Shown: one piece after another, positions 20,386 to 32,000 of the stretch
Numbering within the stretch: the first letter of the stretch is position 1
Layout: each line of letters begins with the position of its first letter
Source of the DNA: Gigaspora rosea
Taxonomy: Eukaryota > Glomeromycota > Glomeromycetes > Diversisporales > Gigasporaceae
Assembly (NCBI GenBank): GCA_003550325.1
Contig: QKWP01000007.1
Span: 845,208-909,207 of the forward strand
Reading direction: 5' to 3'
DNA: 64,000 nucleotides
Notes under the pieces: model-generated
The model's database searches: none
Seen by the model: the letters and a program-made list of their open reading frames with translations, nothing else
Told to the model about the DNA's origin: nothing
Translations under genes and position numbers: made by a program

Positions 20386-23300
20386 ATGAAAGACACATGC
20401 CATATAAAAAAGATGAACATGCCATATAAAAAAGATGAAGAGGTGGAGGTTACTCTACCTCTAAGGAGAGTAATAAACACTAGTATTAATTATATATCTA
20501 ATTTTTTCTTTATGAGCAAAAATAAAATTACTATTGCAACACTGAACGTTAAAGGACTTAATAGTAGACAAAAACTTACAAAAACACTTACTCTGTTAAA
20601 ATCATATAATATAGATTTAATTTTAATACAAAAAACAAATTTAAGTGATCCCAAAATGCAGATTTTTTTGAAACACCAACGGACATTCGAATCTTTTTGG
20701 ACATCCAAATCAGCTATCTTAGCAGGCAATCACAATGTCAAATTAAAGAATTTAAAAGAAAGTCATAAAGGCAGAGTTATCTCAGATATTGCAAAAATTA
20801 AGCAATATATATGTAAAATTTCAATTATTTATGCACCTCCTCATGTGAATGAAAGAGTTAAATTTTTTGAGAATTGGATACCAGACTTTGATGCAAATAT
20901 GATGAACATTATAGCAGGTGACTTTAATGTTAATATGGATCCTCAAATAAATAGAATTAGCCAAGTACCATGGCATAGAGATCCTTCATTAGATAAACTT
21001 CATCAGAGAATGGAGGACTACACAGACACAGCAAACTACTCTGGGCATCCATTTACAACATATACACAAAAAACACGAAATAATCAACTAATGGCAACTA
21101 GATTGGATTATATATTTGTTGACAATGATCATATACAATTCTGCCAGGATACACAAACACTATTTGGAAACTCAGATCACCTGCTTGTTAAAAGTACTTT
21201 CAATATACGATCACAAGCTCAATATGCATCATATTGGAAGTTTAATACTAAGTGCCTAATGAATGAAAATATTAAAAAAGATATTGAAGAGGAGTTGCAA
21301 GGACATATAACAATTGATACTTGGGATGTACTTAAAAACAGGATACAAGCTAAAATTAGACAATACAAGCCTTGTTCATCTTCTGAAAAGAAAATAACCA
21401 AACTACACAAAAGAATAGCAGAGCTACAAGAAGTAGTAACAAGGTATCCAGAAAGGGAGGAACTCAAAATGGTAATAGAGAAACTACAGATAGATTTGCA
21501 AGAAGAGCTCACAATTCTTGCAGACAAATGGCAAATTCGGTCTAATGCTCGCTGGATTGAAGAGGGAGAATGGTTAACCAAGTACTTCTTTGCTAGATAT
21601 AGGTCCCATCATGCAATAAGTCTAACATCCAAAGTACAAATTCCAAACAAGGTTGTAGATACAACTCCATAAATATTCTTCAATATGCAAAAGAAACATA
21701 TGAGAAATTATATAAGCTAGACAGGGTAAATCTAGATGCGATAACAGAATTTTCAGTAATTGACCAAACAGTATCTGAAGAGCAAAATTATGAGCTAGTT
21801 AAGGAAATAACAGCAAAGGAGATTGAAGAGACCATAGCATCCCTTGCATGTAACAAGGCACCAGGAGTAGATGGATTGTCTTATGAATTTTATAAAACCA
21901 TTAAAGTGGTAATTATTCTAGTACTAAAAACACTTTTTAATGAGGTATTGAAAAATAGCAAAATTCCAAAGTCTTGGGGTAAAAGTATTATTACTTTTAT
22001 TTTTTTTTAAGTTTAGACTATAGCCTTGCTCAGCTTATTGGGCCACTTTATTAATTAATGGTTGTTTACAAAGACGAGGGTACAACTAGCCACACGTGCA
22101 CTTTTGGTACCTAATTTAAGTAGTCTGCCCGCAGGTTCTACACTAGCTGCTATACCTGCAACCCGCTATGGGTATTGCCTATTCAAAACCCTCTGATCTA
22201 AATATACGAAGCTACCAATTACATTAACCAAATAGCCTTAGGGCTAATTTACCCCGCAGGCATCCAGTACCGGTCGAGAGACTTCGTCCCATTTCGTCAT
22301 CGCTTGCGGATTTTCAGTACCGTAAGGTACCTCCCTTGCCCTTATAAGGTTCGTTCGGATCCCAGTACCGACCTTATTTATGGTAGCACCATCAGAGATT
22401 TTAATCTACCTCCTTACTCGGGACTTCCCAAACGGGTTTCTGTTTTTCTGGTTCCTTGGATTTTTAGTGTAACAAACACTATTGTGCCCGAGAGCTTCCA
22501 TTCAAGATGGTGAAGCCAAGGTTACAGGTTTTTCACCCAACCGATGTTGAGCCACAGTTACCGCAACACAGGCCTAATTTTCGTTATCGTCGCCAGTGGG
22601 ATTTGAACCGTCGACCTGCCGCTTGAGGGGTGACAACCTGGCCACTTCTCTAGGTCGCTACACCCTAGTATTATTACTTTTATCCTAAAGAAAGCAGAAA
22701 ATCTTGATGAGCTAACAAACTGGCGACCAATATCATTAACAAATTGTGATGGCAAAATATTTCTTAAAATAATTGCAAACAGAGTTAATAAAATCTGTCA
22801 AACTATTATAGGAAATCATCAACAGGGGTTTGTATCACATCATTCAACTATAGATACAGTACTGAATGTTTTGTCAGTACTAAGAAATCAGCCTGATCAA
22901 GAAAAGAAATACTGGATGGCCTTTATAGATCAACAAAAGGCATTTGATAGAATTAGTCATATCTATTTAATAGAAATTCTTCAGAAAATGAAATTTTCTC
23001 CAATATTCATAGGGTTGGTTCAACAGTTGTTTTCAAATCAAACAGCACATATAGCAGAAACTGGATTGATATCAGAATCTTTTAAAGTTGAATGTAGAGT
23101 ACAACAGGATGACCCCTTATCTCCACTTCTGTTTATAATAGCATTTGAACCATTTTTACAAAAGTTAGCAAGGAACCTCCAAGGCATTAAAGTAAAAAAA
23201 GAATACTTTAAAGTAGCAGCATATGCTGATGACTTAACTGTAGGTATTGGTTCATTAGAGGACTGGGCAAAGTTTAGACAAATTGTAGAAAGATACGAGG

Positions 23301-23921
23301 AGGCCTCAAATTCTAAAATAAATAAAACAAAATCTATTATAGCACCACTAACAAGAACAGCTAGAAGGACAGAACTCGAAGAAAGCAGAAACTTTAAATT
23401 CGCAAAAGAAAATGAAATTATACCAGTTCTAGGATATAAAATAACAATACAAGGCATGATAGATCGAAAACTATGGCCAGATACTATAAATAAGATAGAA
23501 AAACAAATTCAATTATTGTCAGTTCGAAATCTTTCATTTGAAGGAAAAATCACCCTAGCAAAATCCTTAGTACTCTCAAAGATATGGTACACAGCCTATT
23601 TGGCTCCACCAACACGTAAGCAGCTAGCTAGAATCAACCACATGCTTGAAAAGTGGATTAAAACCAAATCTAGATTGGTTCCAAGATATGCAATATTTCA
23701 GCTTCCATTAACCCAAGGAGGACTGGGTGCCCAACATTACCAGATATGATAGATGCAAGTTTAACTCATGTAGTAATAAAGCTTTTTACAGAGGATAATC
23801 TTTGGGCAAAAGTAGAGAGATCAGTAGTTGAAAAGGAGTTAAAAACTAAAAGAAATATTACAGTCAGAAGAGCATTAAATAGAAATCCAATCAAAACAAA
23901 GGGCTGGCCAGATCACTGGAA
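20386..23921 (+). pseudogene. LINE-B ORF2: AP endonuclease and reverse transcriptase, split by a SINE
   Basis: From ATG 20386: endonuclease motifs TLNVKGLNSRQK, IIAGDFNVNMDP, RLDYIFVDNDH and FGNSDHLLV (20520-21200), then a coiled linker. A frameshift near 21660 moves to RT with NKAPGVDGLSYEFYK (about 21855). The frame is cut at 22000 by a 666-bp SINE and resumes after its second target duplication with NWRPISLTNCDGK, MAFIDQQKAFDRI, CRVQQDDPLSPLLF and AAYADDLTVGIG, the YADD catalytic box. A further frameshift is near 23728, and the 3' part is lost in the gap. With the SINE and one duplication taken out, the RT frame closes, so the SINE arrived in an element still coding here. No RNase H is visible. 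Confidence 0.82.
22001..22666 (-). mobile_element. tRNA-derived SINE, 666 bp, in LINE-B reverse transcriptase
   Basis: Minus-strand orientation. The 5' end at 22666 is a tRNA-like head: A box TAGAGAAGTGG and B box GGTTCAAATCC about 45 bases apart, the layout of an internal RNA polymerase III promoter. The tail is an A run (22001-22008, seen as T on the plus strand). It is bounded by perfect 17-bp duplicates AGTATTATTACTTTTAT (21984-22000 and 22667-22683), the mark of LINE-machinery integration. The body is markedly less AT-rich than its surroundings and has no real ORF. Which LINE supplied the enzymes is unknown. Confidence 0.92.
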
Positions 23922-24659
23922 NNNNNNNNNNNNNNNNNNNNNNNNNNNNNNNNNNNNNNNNNNNNNNNNNNNNNNNNNNNNNNNNNNNNNNNNNNNNNNN
24001 NNNNNNNNNNNNNNNNNNNNNNNNNNNNNNNNNNNNNNNNNNNNNNNNNNNNNNNNNNNNNNNNNNNNNNNNNNNNNNNNNNNNNNNNNNNNNNNNNNNN
24101 NNNNNNNNNNNNNNNNNNNNNNNNNNNNNNNNNNNNNNNNNNNNNNNNNNNNNNNNNNNNNNNNNNNNNNNNNNNNNNNNNNNNNNNNNNNNNNNNNNNN
24201 NNNNNNNNNNNNNNNNNNNNNNNNNNNNNNNNNNNNNNNNNNNNNNNNNNNNNNNNNNNNNNNNNNNNNNNNNNNNNNNNNNNNNNNNNNNNNNNNNNNN
24301 NNNNNNNNNNNNNNNNNNNNNNNNNNNNNNNNNNNNNNNNNNNNNNNNNNNNNNNNNNNNNNNNNNNNNNNNNNNNNNNNNNNNNNNNNNNNNNNNNNNN
24401 NNNNNNNNNNNNNNNNNNNNNNNNNNNNNNNNNNNNNNNNNNNNNNNNNNNNNNNNNNNNNNNNNNNNNNNNNNNNNNNNNNNNNNNNNNNNNNNNNNNN
24501 NNNNNNNNNNNNNNNNNNNNNNNNNNNNNNNNNNNNNNNNNNNNNNNNNNNNNNNNNNNNNNNNNNNNNNNNNNNNNNNNNNNNNNNNNNNNNNNNNNNN
24601 NNNNNNNNNNNNNNNNNNNNNNNNNNNNNNNNNNNNNNNNNNNNNNNNNNNNNNNNNNN
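23922..24659. other. Assembly gap (738 N)
   Basis: Unknown bases. It hides the 3' part of LINE-B ORF2 and possibly its 3' UTR. Open frames reported across it are artefacts. Confidence 0.99.

Positions 24660-24721
<62 letters not shown>
24660..24721 (+). repeat. 62-base A homopolymer after the gap
   Basis: An uninterrupted A run abutting the N block. It is probably the poly-A tail of LINE-B, or the homopolymer that broke the assembly. Confidence 0.7.
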
Positions 24722-24722
<1 letters not shown>

Positions 24723-24734
24723 AAGAAAAGACTG

Positions 24735-26204
24735 TTTTCTGAGTTACGTATACGCATCTCATGTGACATTAACTTGGCGAATTGCTATTTTCACAGGTCA
24801 TGCGATGATAGTTGTTAGTGACGAAGTCAACCATGATTAAACTGTGACTTATAAAAACATAACCTCATTTTCCAAAATGTAGACAGTCAACGTTAGAGAG
24901 AAGGTTTAAAGATGCTCAAAAAGGAAACGATCACAATTATTTGATAGCTGTCACGAGTCTGTGAATATACTTGTGTATCTTTATACATGGTTTGGTAATT
25001 AAATGAGCGAAAACTTGTAATTTCGAGTTTTGCTGGCTCCGCATTCTGATCCGAATCTGATCCGATTCTTGATAAATTTAAATTAAGTACAATGTAAATT
25101 ATATGATATGTTAAATCACATTTTTCAAGGTTTTTGACCTGTAAAATAAATTTCGCAGTTCTCAAATCTTAAATATTTTAATTCTTACATAAATTTTGTT
25201 GAAAATTTTTTCAACAGATTCTAGATACCCATTGAAATAATTCAAGTCGAAATATGGCAGTTTTAAAAGTAAACAAGTAGAAATAGATATAGATTTGATT
25301 AAAGAGGGGAAATAACGAAGTTAATAAATGATCTCTAAATTCTAATTTCAATAGAAATATAATAGCACAGATCTCTTCAACTTTGAATTAAATAATTTTA
25401 ATGTTTCTGCTTATGAGGTACATTAATTTGAGTAAATTTCACACTAGCTTTCGCAGTATCATCATTTGTCATTTGAGATTTTAATCTATGAAACAATCTA
25501 GTTTCTTCAATGTGAAATTTCAGATTTTACCTAACATTATAGGGAATTTCAAATATTTTTACATCTTCAAAAAATCTCTGTGATTTTTGTGATCCCATGA
25601 ATTTACTGATTACGTCACTGTATTAGTTATTATGATTATAAAAATATTTGATTTTTTTTAAAATATAATAAACAACAAAATTAAAAAAATAAATTACATT
25701 GAATACTGCTACCATTCGAACGATTGCCTACTTTTACAGAGATAATCTAAGTAATTCAATTGTTTATATTTAATTGAATTGCGCTTTCTGGTATAAAGAA
25801 AATTGTACTGATAATTTAATGAATGTAAAAAATATATAGCACTTACGACTAATGTTTCGAGCAAAGTTGTTTTTTCAAATTAAAAATTTCGACAACAAGA
25901 ATGAATTTTTTTTTTACGATATAAATTAACGATATAAATTAACGATATAAGTTATTGTCATATCTTCGATTACTACCATCCCGATTAATAGCCTCAATTA
26001 CTTATAGAATTTGTAGTTTTTATATAAATAACTAGGGTTACGGCTTTTGCAAAGGATATGTTGTAACAGGATCTTTTTTTTTTTTTGTTGATGGGTATAA
26101 AGATGTTTTAATATAACTGTTAGAAGCGACTTATGAAAATCAAAAACAATCTTTATTTATTTAATTGTTTGTTTAAAGGTACAACACTAACAAATAAAAA
26201 TTGA
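24735..26204. other. Spacer downstream of the intact coiled-coil gene, no gene seen
   Basis: Non-coding and AT-rich, conserved with 14130-15690. The minus-strand frame at 24893-25165 has no homologous frame in the duplicate and is not called. Confidence 0.5.
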
Positions 26205-26780
26205 CTACAAATTAAACATATGACTCCATAAAGTCATCTGATCTTGTTCCCCAGTATTCTCTGTTGACTTCATTTCTGATCTTTTTTTTAACTCCTCCAA
26301 CTCCTTATTCTTCTCCTCTAATTTCTTATTCGCTTCCTCTAACTGCATTTTCATCTCCTGCAATTTCTTTCCCATTTTCGCATCATCCAGTTTCTTCTTC
26401 TTTTCGATTAACTGGTTTTCCATTTGTTCAATAATATTTGGGAGAATTCGGACTTGCCTAACGTTTTAAAAATAAAAAAATTATTATTATCAAATATCAC
26501 ATGCTTTCTTAACACTATTTTATTAAAATTAAAATTAAGTACCGTCTACTTTTTTTGTCTTCGGTTTGTCCGTTTTGACGTGCGGCAAGGAGATCTTCGA
26601 GTTCTTTTTTGTTTCGTATTTTACCTTCTAAAATTCCAACTTTTTTACCAAGTTGCCTTGGACTATTATAAATGGTAAGATAATCAGAATAAATTTTATT
26701 ATTGCAAAATTTTTCAGTAAAAATTACCTATTTTTGAAATGGCGTCTACGATAATTTGTATATTTATAACAGCGTGGCAT
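26205..26780 (-). CDS. Three-exon gene for a 141-aa basic coiled-coil protein (intact family member)
   Basis: Exons (minus strand): 26780-26728, 26662-26543, 26457-26205. Introns of 65 and 85 bp run GTAATTTTTA..ATAATAG and GTACTTAATT..ACGTTAG; the frame closes exactly (53+120+253 = 426 nt). The product starts MPRCYKYTNYRRRHFKN, a Arg/Lys-rich N-terminus. It continues with SPRQLGKKVGILEGKIRNKK and RRQVRILPN, then a long Lys/Glu/Leu/Met heptad-like stretch (about residues 75-125), and ends GEQDQMTLWSHMFNL followed by TAG. Exon-by-exon similarity to copies A, B and D supports the splice sites and the ATG. I do not recognise the family. A coiled coil implies oligomerisation and the basic N-terminus could bind nucleic acid; both are inference. 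Confidence 0.75.
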
Positions 26781-27280
26781 GCTAATTAAATGTTTAGTTT
26801 TGGGGTTATAAAAAAAAAAAGCGATAGTTTTTATAAAGCTTGAGTGGAAGATTAAAAAAATTCCCAAGAGTTTTTTAAAGCAATAATTTTATGTTACACC
26901 TGTTTTTTTTTAAAAAAAAAACGGGAATTGCGGGTTAGCTCCCTGTGATCAGGGGTCTATCCTAGTTTATACACAGCATGACGTGTGTGTTTAATAGTTT
27001 CATGTGACATCGAGCAATTCCCAAAGACATTACAGCACTTGGAACAAAATTACAGATCAATTATTTCAAAAAAAAAAAAAAAAAAATAATAAAATAAAAA
27101 GAGCAATATACTGTAGAAAGTTTTACTGATGTCATGAAACTTAATAGTAAAAAGGATCTTTAAACCTCATTATTGATTTCTCTTTATTCTCTGTAATTAT
27201 TAGTTTTTTTTTTTTAAAAAAAAATAAGTACTTTAAACTGTAGTATAAATAATAGAAATTATTAGCCAAAATCTGTTGCC

Positions 27281-27564
27281 TGATAATCCAATATATTTAT
27301 TTGGTACGGACCCTGGTCATATTTTTAATTTTTTTTTGACCCTGGTCATTTTCAATGATTTGATTCTTATTATTTTAAAGGTCATAAAGTCTTATCAACC
27401 TTCGTTGTGACTAGTAATAAATGCTTTAGAATAACGATGCCAACTAATTTTGTATTTTTGATAATGTTTGCATTATTTAAAAGGCCGATAGTATTGTGTA
27501 ACGGATATAAGAAGTTACAGACAGTATTTGAACTAGGCACGTACAATAAACGCCAAATATAAAC
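27281..27564. other. Short spacer, no gene seen
   Basis: Contains a tandem duplication of GACCCTGGTCAT (27307 and 27340), a word also prominent in the ends of the next element. Confidence 0.5.
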
Positions 27565-28367
27565 CAGTGATGGTAAATGACCTGGTCATTTGCAAAATTT
27601 TCAAATGACCTCAAATGTCCCGGAAATGACCGGTCATTAACGGTTATCTCAATTTTGCGTCATTTAGAAAAGACTCGTGACCAAATGACCATGGTCATTT
27701 GAGGGTCATTTAGTCATTATGCCATCGTATCCCATATCTAATATTTTTTTACATGGATTGATCAACTTTAACTGCATAACGATAATGCACACGTATAGGT
27801 TTCGAAGTAAGCTGGGTTGGGCTAGGTATTTGTAGACTCGGGCTCAAACTCAACAAAAGTTTATATGCACGGTCCCACCTAGGAATGGTAAATAACTCGA
27901 TCATTTGATCGAAATTTAAAAAACTCCAAGCTATTAAATCATGACAAGAACATTTTTGTTATTAAGTTCATTTAGTTCATTGGCATATAAAATAATTTTA
28001 TTGGTAAATTGTTCATATAAAAAGTTATCAAACTTTATTACTTTCCTTATCGATAATCTTAATTATAGATTAAAGTCCCAAATTTTACTAAGTCGATTAA
28101 TATTTATGTCTCAAGTAAGGTTCGAAATATGCAATTTATTATTTCGAACAACTTTACTTAAGACATAAATATTAATTGACTTATAGCTACAATTATTGAT
28201 TATGTTTTAATTTTGTTTAACGCCAATTCTGATTGGCTAAAGAGCATTAGAATATTAACTAACATATGTTAAATGACCTTCTAAGTCATTTGAGCCTCGA
28301 AATGACCCAATGACTAGTATTTGTCATTTTGGTCATTTGGGTCATTTCCGGTCATTTACCATCACTG
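27565..28367. mobile_element. Non-autonomous hAT element, 803 bp, 8-bp target duplication
   Basis: Both ends read CAGTGATGGTAAATGACC inwards (18-bp perfect inverted repeat), then many subterminal copies of AAATGACC/GGTCATTT in both orientations. The flanks are perfect 8-bp duplicates ATATAAAC (27557-27564, 28368-28375). CAGTG-type ends with an 8-bp duplication are diagnostic for hAT. No transposase is present; the open frame at 27941-28168 is across a hairpin and is not convincing. Confidence 0.92.
28092..28190. repeat. Long hairpin inside the hAT MITE
   Basis: AAGTCGATTAATATTTATGTCT, AAGTAA and TTCGAAAT on the left arm are answered by ATTTCGAA, TTACTT, AAGACATAAATATTAATTGACTT on the right, with a ~12-base loop near 28135. 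The arms are ~40 bp with few mismatches. Confidence 0.8.
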
Positions 28368-28439
28368 ATATAAACAATATATATATCTAATCAAATATTG
28401 ATCTATCGCTATTGCAACATAAATTCTTTATATAACATT

Positions 28440-28853
28440 AAATTAGAAAAGCTAAATTGAACTGCCTACTCTTACAGAAGACAATTAACAAATTCATTTG
28501 CTTATACTTAAATTGAATTTCACTTTCTAGTGTTCAAACACTGTGAGGACTAAAGTAAGATGGGCCAAAGAATATTGTTTTGATAATTTATAGAATAATA
28601 ATTATAATCGTAGACAACATTGTTGTTTGATTGCTTTTTTTTTCATTTGGCATATTTGTGGCAAGAAGTTGTTCACGAGCTCTTTTTTTGTTCTGAAACC
28701 TATCTTCTAAGATCGAAATTTCTTTCCAAGTTGCTTTGGACTATTATAAAGTTAAATAATCAGAATAAATTTTATTGCAAATTTTTTGCAATAAAAATTA
28801 CCTAATTTGTTACTGCGGATACGATGATTAGTAAATTTAGAAGGACGCGTCAT
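28440..28853 (-). pseudogene. Coiled-coil gene family, copy D (exons 1 and 2 only)
   Basis: Exon 1 begins at ATG 28853 (MTRPSKFTNHRIRSNK) and ends at a GTAATTTTTA donor. The intron ends ATAATAG, followed by exon 2 SPKQLGKK and, after a frameshift, ISILEDRFQNKK (about 28625-28740). Exon 3 is missing: the sequence at 28440-28620 matches the spacer that lies beyond exon 3 in the other copies (ACAGAAGACAATTAAC, TTCACTTTCTAGTG). This looks like an internal deletion. Exon 1 is also one base off-frame relative to exon 2. Confidence 0.6.
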
Positions 28854-29086
28854 ATTTTTTAGGCGTCTAGGTATTAGGTATTTATAAACGCTCGCGTAGA
28901 GTATAGCTCATATTGAAAAAATTCCCAAGGGCTTTTAAAACAATAATTTTATGCTACACCGGATGTTGTATTCTGATTTGTTTTTTCTATATAAATCTAA
29001 TTATCTTAAAATTTATTAGAGTACCAGTTTTGGACTATTAAACAATTTAATTATTGATGGAAAAAAACTAACACATTTTGTGGTAC

Positions 29087-32000
29087 TAGTGATACGGGCT
29101 GGCCCCGGCCCATCAGCCGGGCGGGCGGGCGGGTCGAGGGTCGACCCTTGCCTTTTTGGGCGGGCGGGCCGATTATTAAGCAAAAAAATTTCTCACACAA
29201 TTTATTTCATATATACATAACAAATAACAAGTAAATACCTGCACAAACTAATAAATGCGTTTTACGAATACATTTACTTACGTAGTAATGATGTTACTTT
29301 CAAGTATAAGCATTATTACAATTCGTGCCATTATAAAATAATCGTATCGATATAAATTTAACTTGAAAAATACAAGTAACAAAAATTGGGTTGACTTTGT
29401 TATTTTTAAAATAAATGAAATTTGCACTTACTAAATAAAATAAACTATACTCAATTAGCATTCGTTCAAAAATTTTTTAATGACTACATTTTTCATGCAC
29501 TCTTACATAATTTACTGTAATGCTCAGTTATATAACACTAACACATGCGTTCTATAAAATCTAAACATAACAAGAATTTCATTCAATTTAACAATGTCTT
29601 TACTCCATATGGTATTATTCGCTAATCATTTTTTTTACTCAATACACATAGCTCAATTATTTAAAACTCTATACGATACAATTTGTCTTCTAATCACCTA
29701 AAAAAAAAATCCTTTATACCTTTACCTTCTAATCACATAAAAAAAAAATCCTTCATACAATACTCTTATTTCTAATCGCTTAAAAAAAAATTCATATGAA
29801 TGATTGCCTTTTAATCGTTTAAAAAATCAATTCAATATAATCTTTCCTGTAATTAAAATTATATTAGTTTAAAAAAAAGGAAAAATTCAAAATCTAAACA
29901 CTTTCGTTACAATCTTTTTTTTTTTTATTTGAATATGATTAAAAAACATAATACGCGTTCTCAAAAAAGAGATGAAACTCAAATTACCTCTGATTTCTCA
30001 GATGTTAAAAACCGTCCTAAAAAATTGCAAAAAACTCATCAATCAGAACAAGTTTCTGAAACAGAAAGCGAAGAAGGACCTTCAAGCATATCATCATATG
30101 ATTCTATATCCGTGCCTTCACTAGCTCATTGTTCATCTGAAGAACAGATCGTAACAGCAAATAAATTGCATCAAAATAAAGATTACAAACAAACTACACT
30201 TGATAAATCCTTAGAAGTTCAAAATATTAAAATTTTAGTAAACAATAATGATATATCTGATAGCGCGAAGTCAAATACTAGTTGGGTTTGGAAACATATG
30301 ACAAAAAATAAGTTAAAACAAGAAGTAGCTTGTGACGTAGTCACAATTAACTTAGATGGAATTGAGAAAAAATGTGATAAAATTTTCAGTATTACAACTT
30401 CAACTACACATCTTGGTGAACATCTCAATGCGATCCATCAAATTTTTTCTAATCAGCAATATAAAAAAAATACAAACAAACAAACCCTAGTTGAATCAGA
30501 TAAATCAACTCCAACTATACTCTCAATGCTTTCAAAAATAGATAATCACAGACCAGCTAAGCAACAAAAGTTATCATCTCGCTTGATTTCCTGGATTGTT
30601 GAAGATTGTCAGCCTTTAAGTGTTGTAGAGGAAAAAACATTCAGCTCTTTTGTCAGGAAATGAATCCTCGTTTTAAAGTTCCTGGTTCAGCTCACATAAA
30701 AACTAAAATTAGAGAATCTGTACTCTTCGCTGAAGAACAATTGCGTAGTCTATTATCTAAAACAATGGAAACATTTTGTTTTACTACTGATATGTGAACT
30801 AGCATGCATACACCCTATATTGGTGTAACTATCCATTGGCTTTCAAAAAATTTTGACTTATACCAGGCAGTTTTAACCATCGAAGAATTTCCTTATCCAC
30901 ACACAGGTGAACGCCAAGAACAATTTTTATCAAAAATTTTTGAATACTGGAGCATACATGATAAGCTGATTGGAAGAATGACTGATAATGATAAAGCAAC
31001 TGTTAAAGGTATATGATTACTTGAAACACTTCATATTCGTTGCACCGCTCACACAATTCAATTGGCCATTAAAGATGGTTTTAGTTTATGTGATGATCTT
31101 ATAAATAAAGCAAAAAAATTAAACAATTGGTTAGTGAAAAGGGACCAGTATCGTCAAAGTCTTCGAAATATTCAAAATGAATTTAATCAGTTGCAAGTAA
31201 ATATTTTAGAAGACTCTGAATGGCCACTACTTGGAGATGAAGATTCTGAACTGGAATCTGATGATGATTCATCTGAATTAATATTACCAGCACAATCAAT
31301 ATCTTCTGTACAACCATTATTATCTGAGCAACCAAAAAAAAATATCTATCTATTGTTGAACCTATTCGTGACGTGAAGACTAGATGGAACTCAACATTTT
31401 TTGTCTTAAAACGATTAATTCAATTACAAGATGCTGTAAAACACCTTGCAAGATCTTTAAGTCGTCATCCTGAATCACAACAAAAAAAAGATGGACAGAG
31501 TTTAAACAAAAGATTACTTTCAGAAGCTGAATGGGAAAAATTAGATGAATTAATTATACTTTTAGAACCTTTTGCTCAAACAACCAAATTAATTGGTGGA
31601 GCTCAGTATCCGACTCTTGGCATGATGCTTCCAACTATTTCGCTTTTGCTTTCACATTTGCATCAAATGAATGAATCAATAAATTCATCTATCTTGAGTG
31701 TTTGTGAAAAAATTAAGACTCCATTTCCAAACGTTGGGAAACTCCATTAATTGAGGCATATATTGCTTCTTATTTAGACCCTCATTTTAAAAATATGTCC
31801 TTTACTAACAATGAAAAAAAAAGATGTGTTAAAAATGCAATATCAGAAATGATAGAAGTAACAGCAAATACTATTGATGCCCCAATGCAAACAGAAATGG
31901 ATCGGTTCTTTGATGGTAATATTCAAACTGATTATCTAGTATATAATAAATTGGAGCGTTATGACAAAGTAGTACAAATGAACAAATATTATATCGATCA

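Larger units (their letters stand above)
18690..24721 (+). mobile_element. LINE-B retrotransposon, interrupted by a SINE and an assembly gap
   Basis: A two-ORF non-LTR element on the plus strand: ORF1 remnant with a CCHC knuckle (18732-20310), ORF2 with endonuclease and RT (20386 into the gap). A 62-base A run directly after the gap (24660-24721) may be its poly-A tail. The 5' end is approximate and no target duplication was found. The RT resembles the L1/Tx1-like group (NKAPGVDGLSYEFYK). It sits inside the duplicated coiled-coil array, between the sequences matching 17.8 kb and 24.7 kb. Confidence 0.7.
24735..27280. repeat. Segmental duplicate, right copy (pairs with 14130-16870)
   Basis: Colinear with the left copy: GTTACGTATACGCATCTCAT block, ACAGAGATAATCTAAG block, the minus-strand coiled-coil gene, then GGGTTAGCTCCC and TTAGTTTTTTTTTTT...AAGTACTTTAAACTG near the end. 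It lacks the MITE at 15127 and keeps an intact gene where the left copy is broken. Confidence 0.75.

Noticed and set aside
18732..24721. Target duplication for LINE-B
   Set aside because: The bases after the A run do not recur near 18.6-18.7 kb, so I leave its 5' end approximate.
23746..24840. Open frames spanning the N block
   Set aside because: They exist only because N codons are treated as open; poly-Lys and poly-Phe parts come from the A run.
27941..28168. 75-aa frame inside the hAT MITE
   Set aside because: It runs across the hairpin arms and has no transposase motif.
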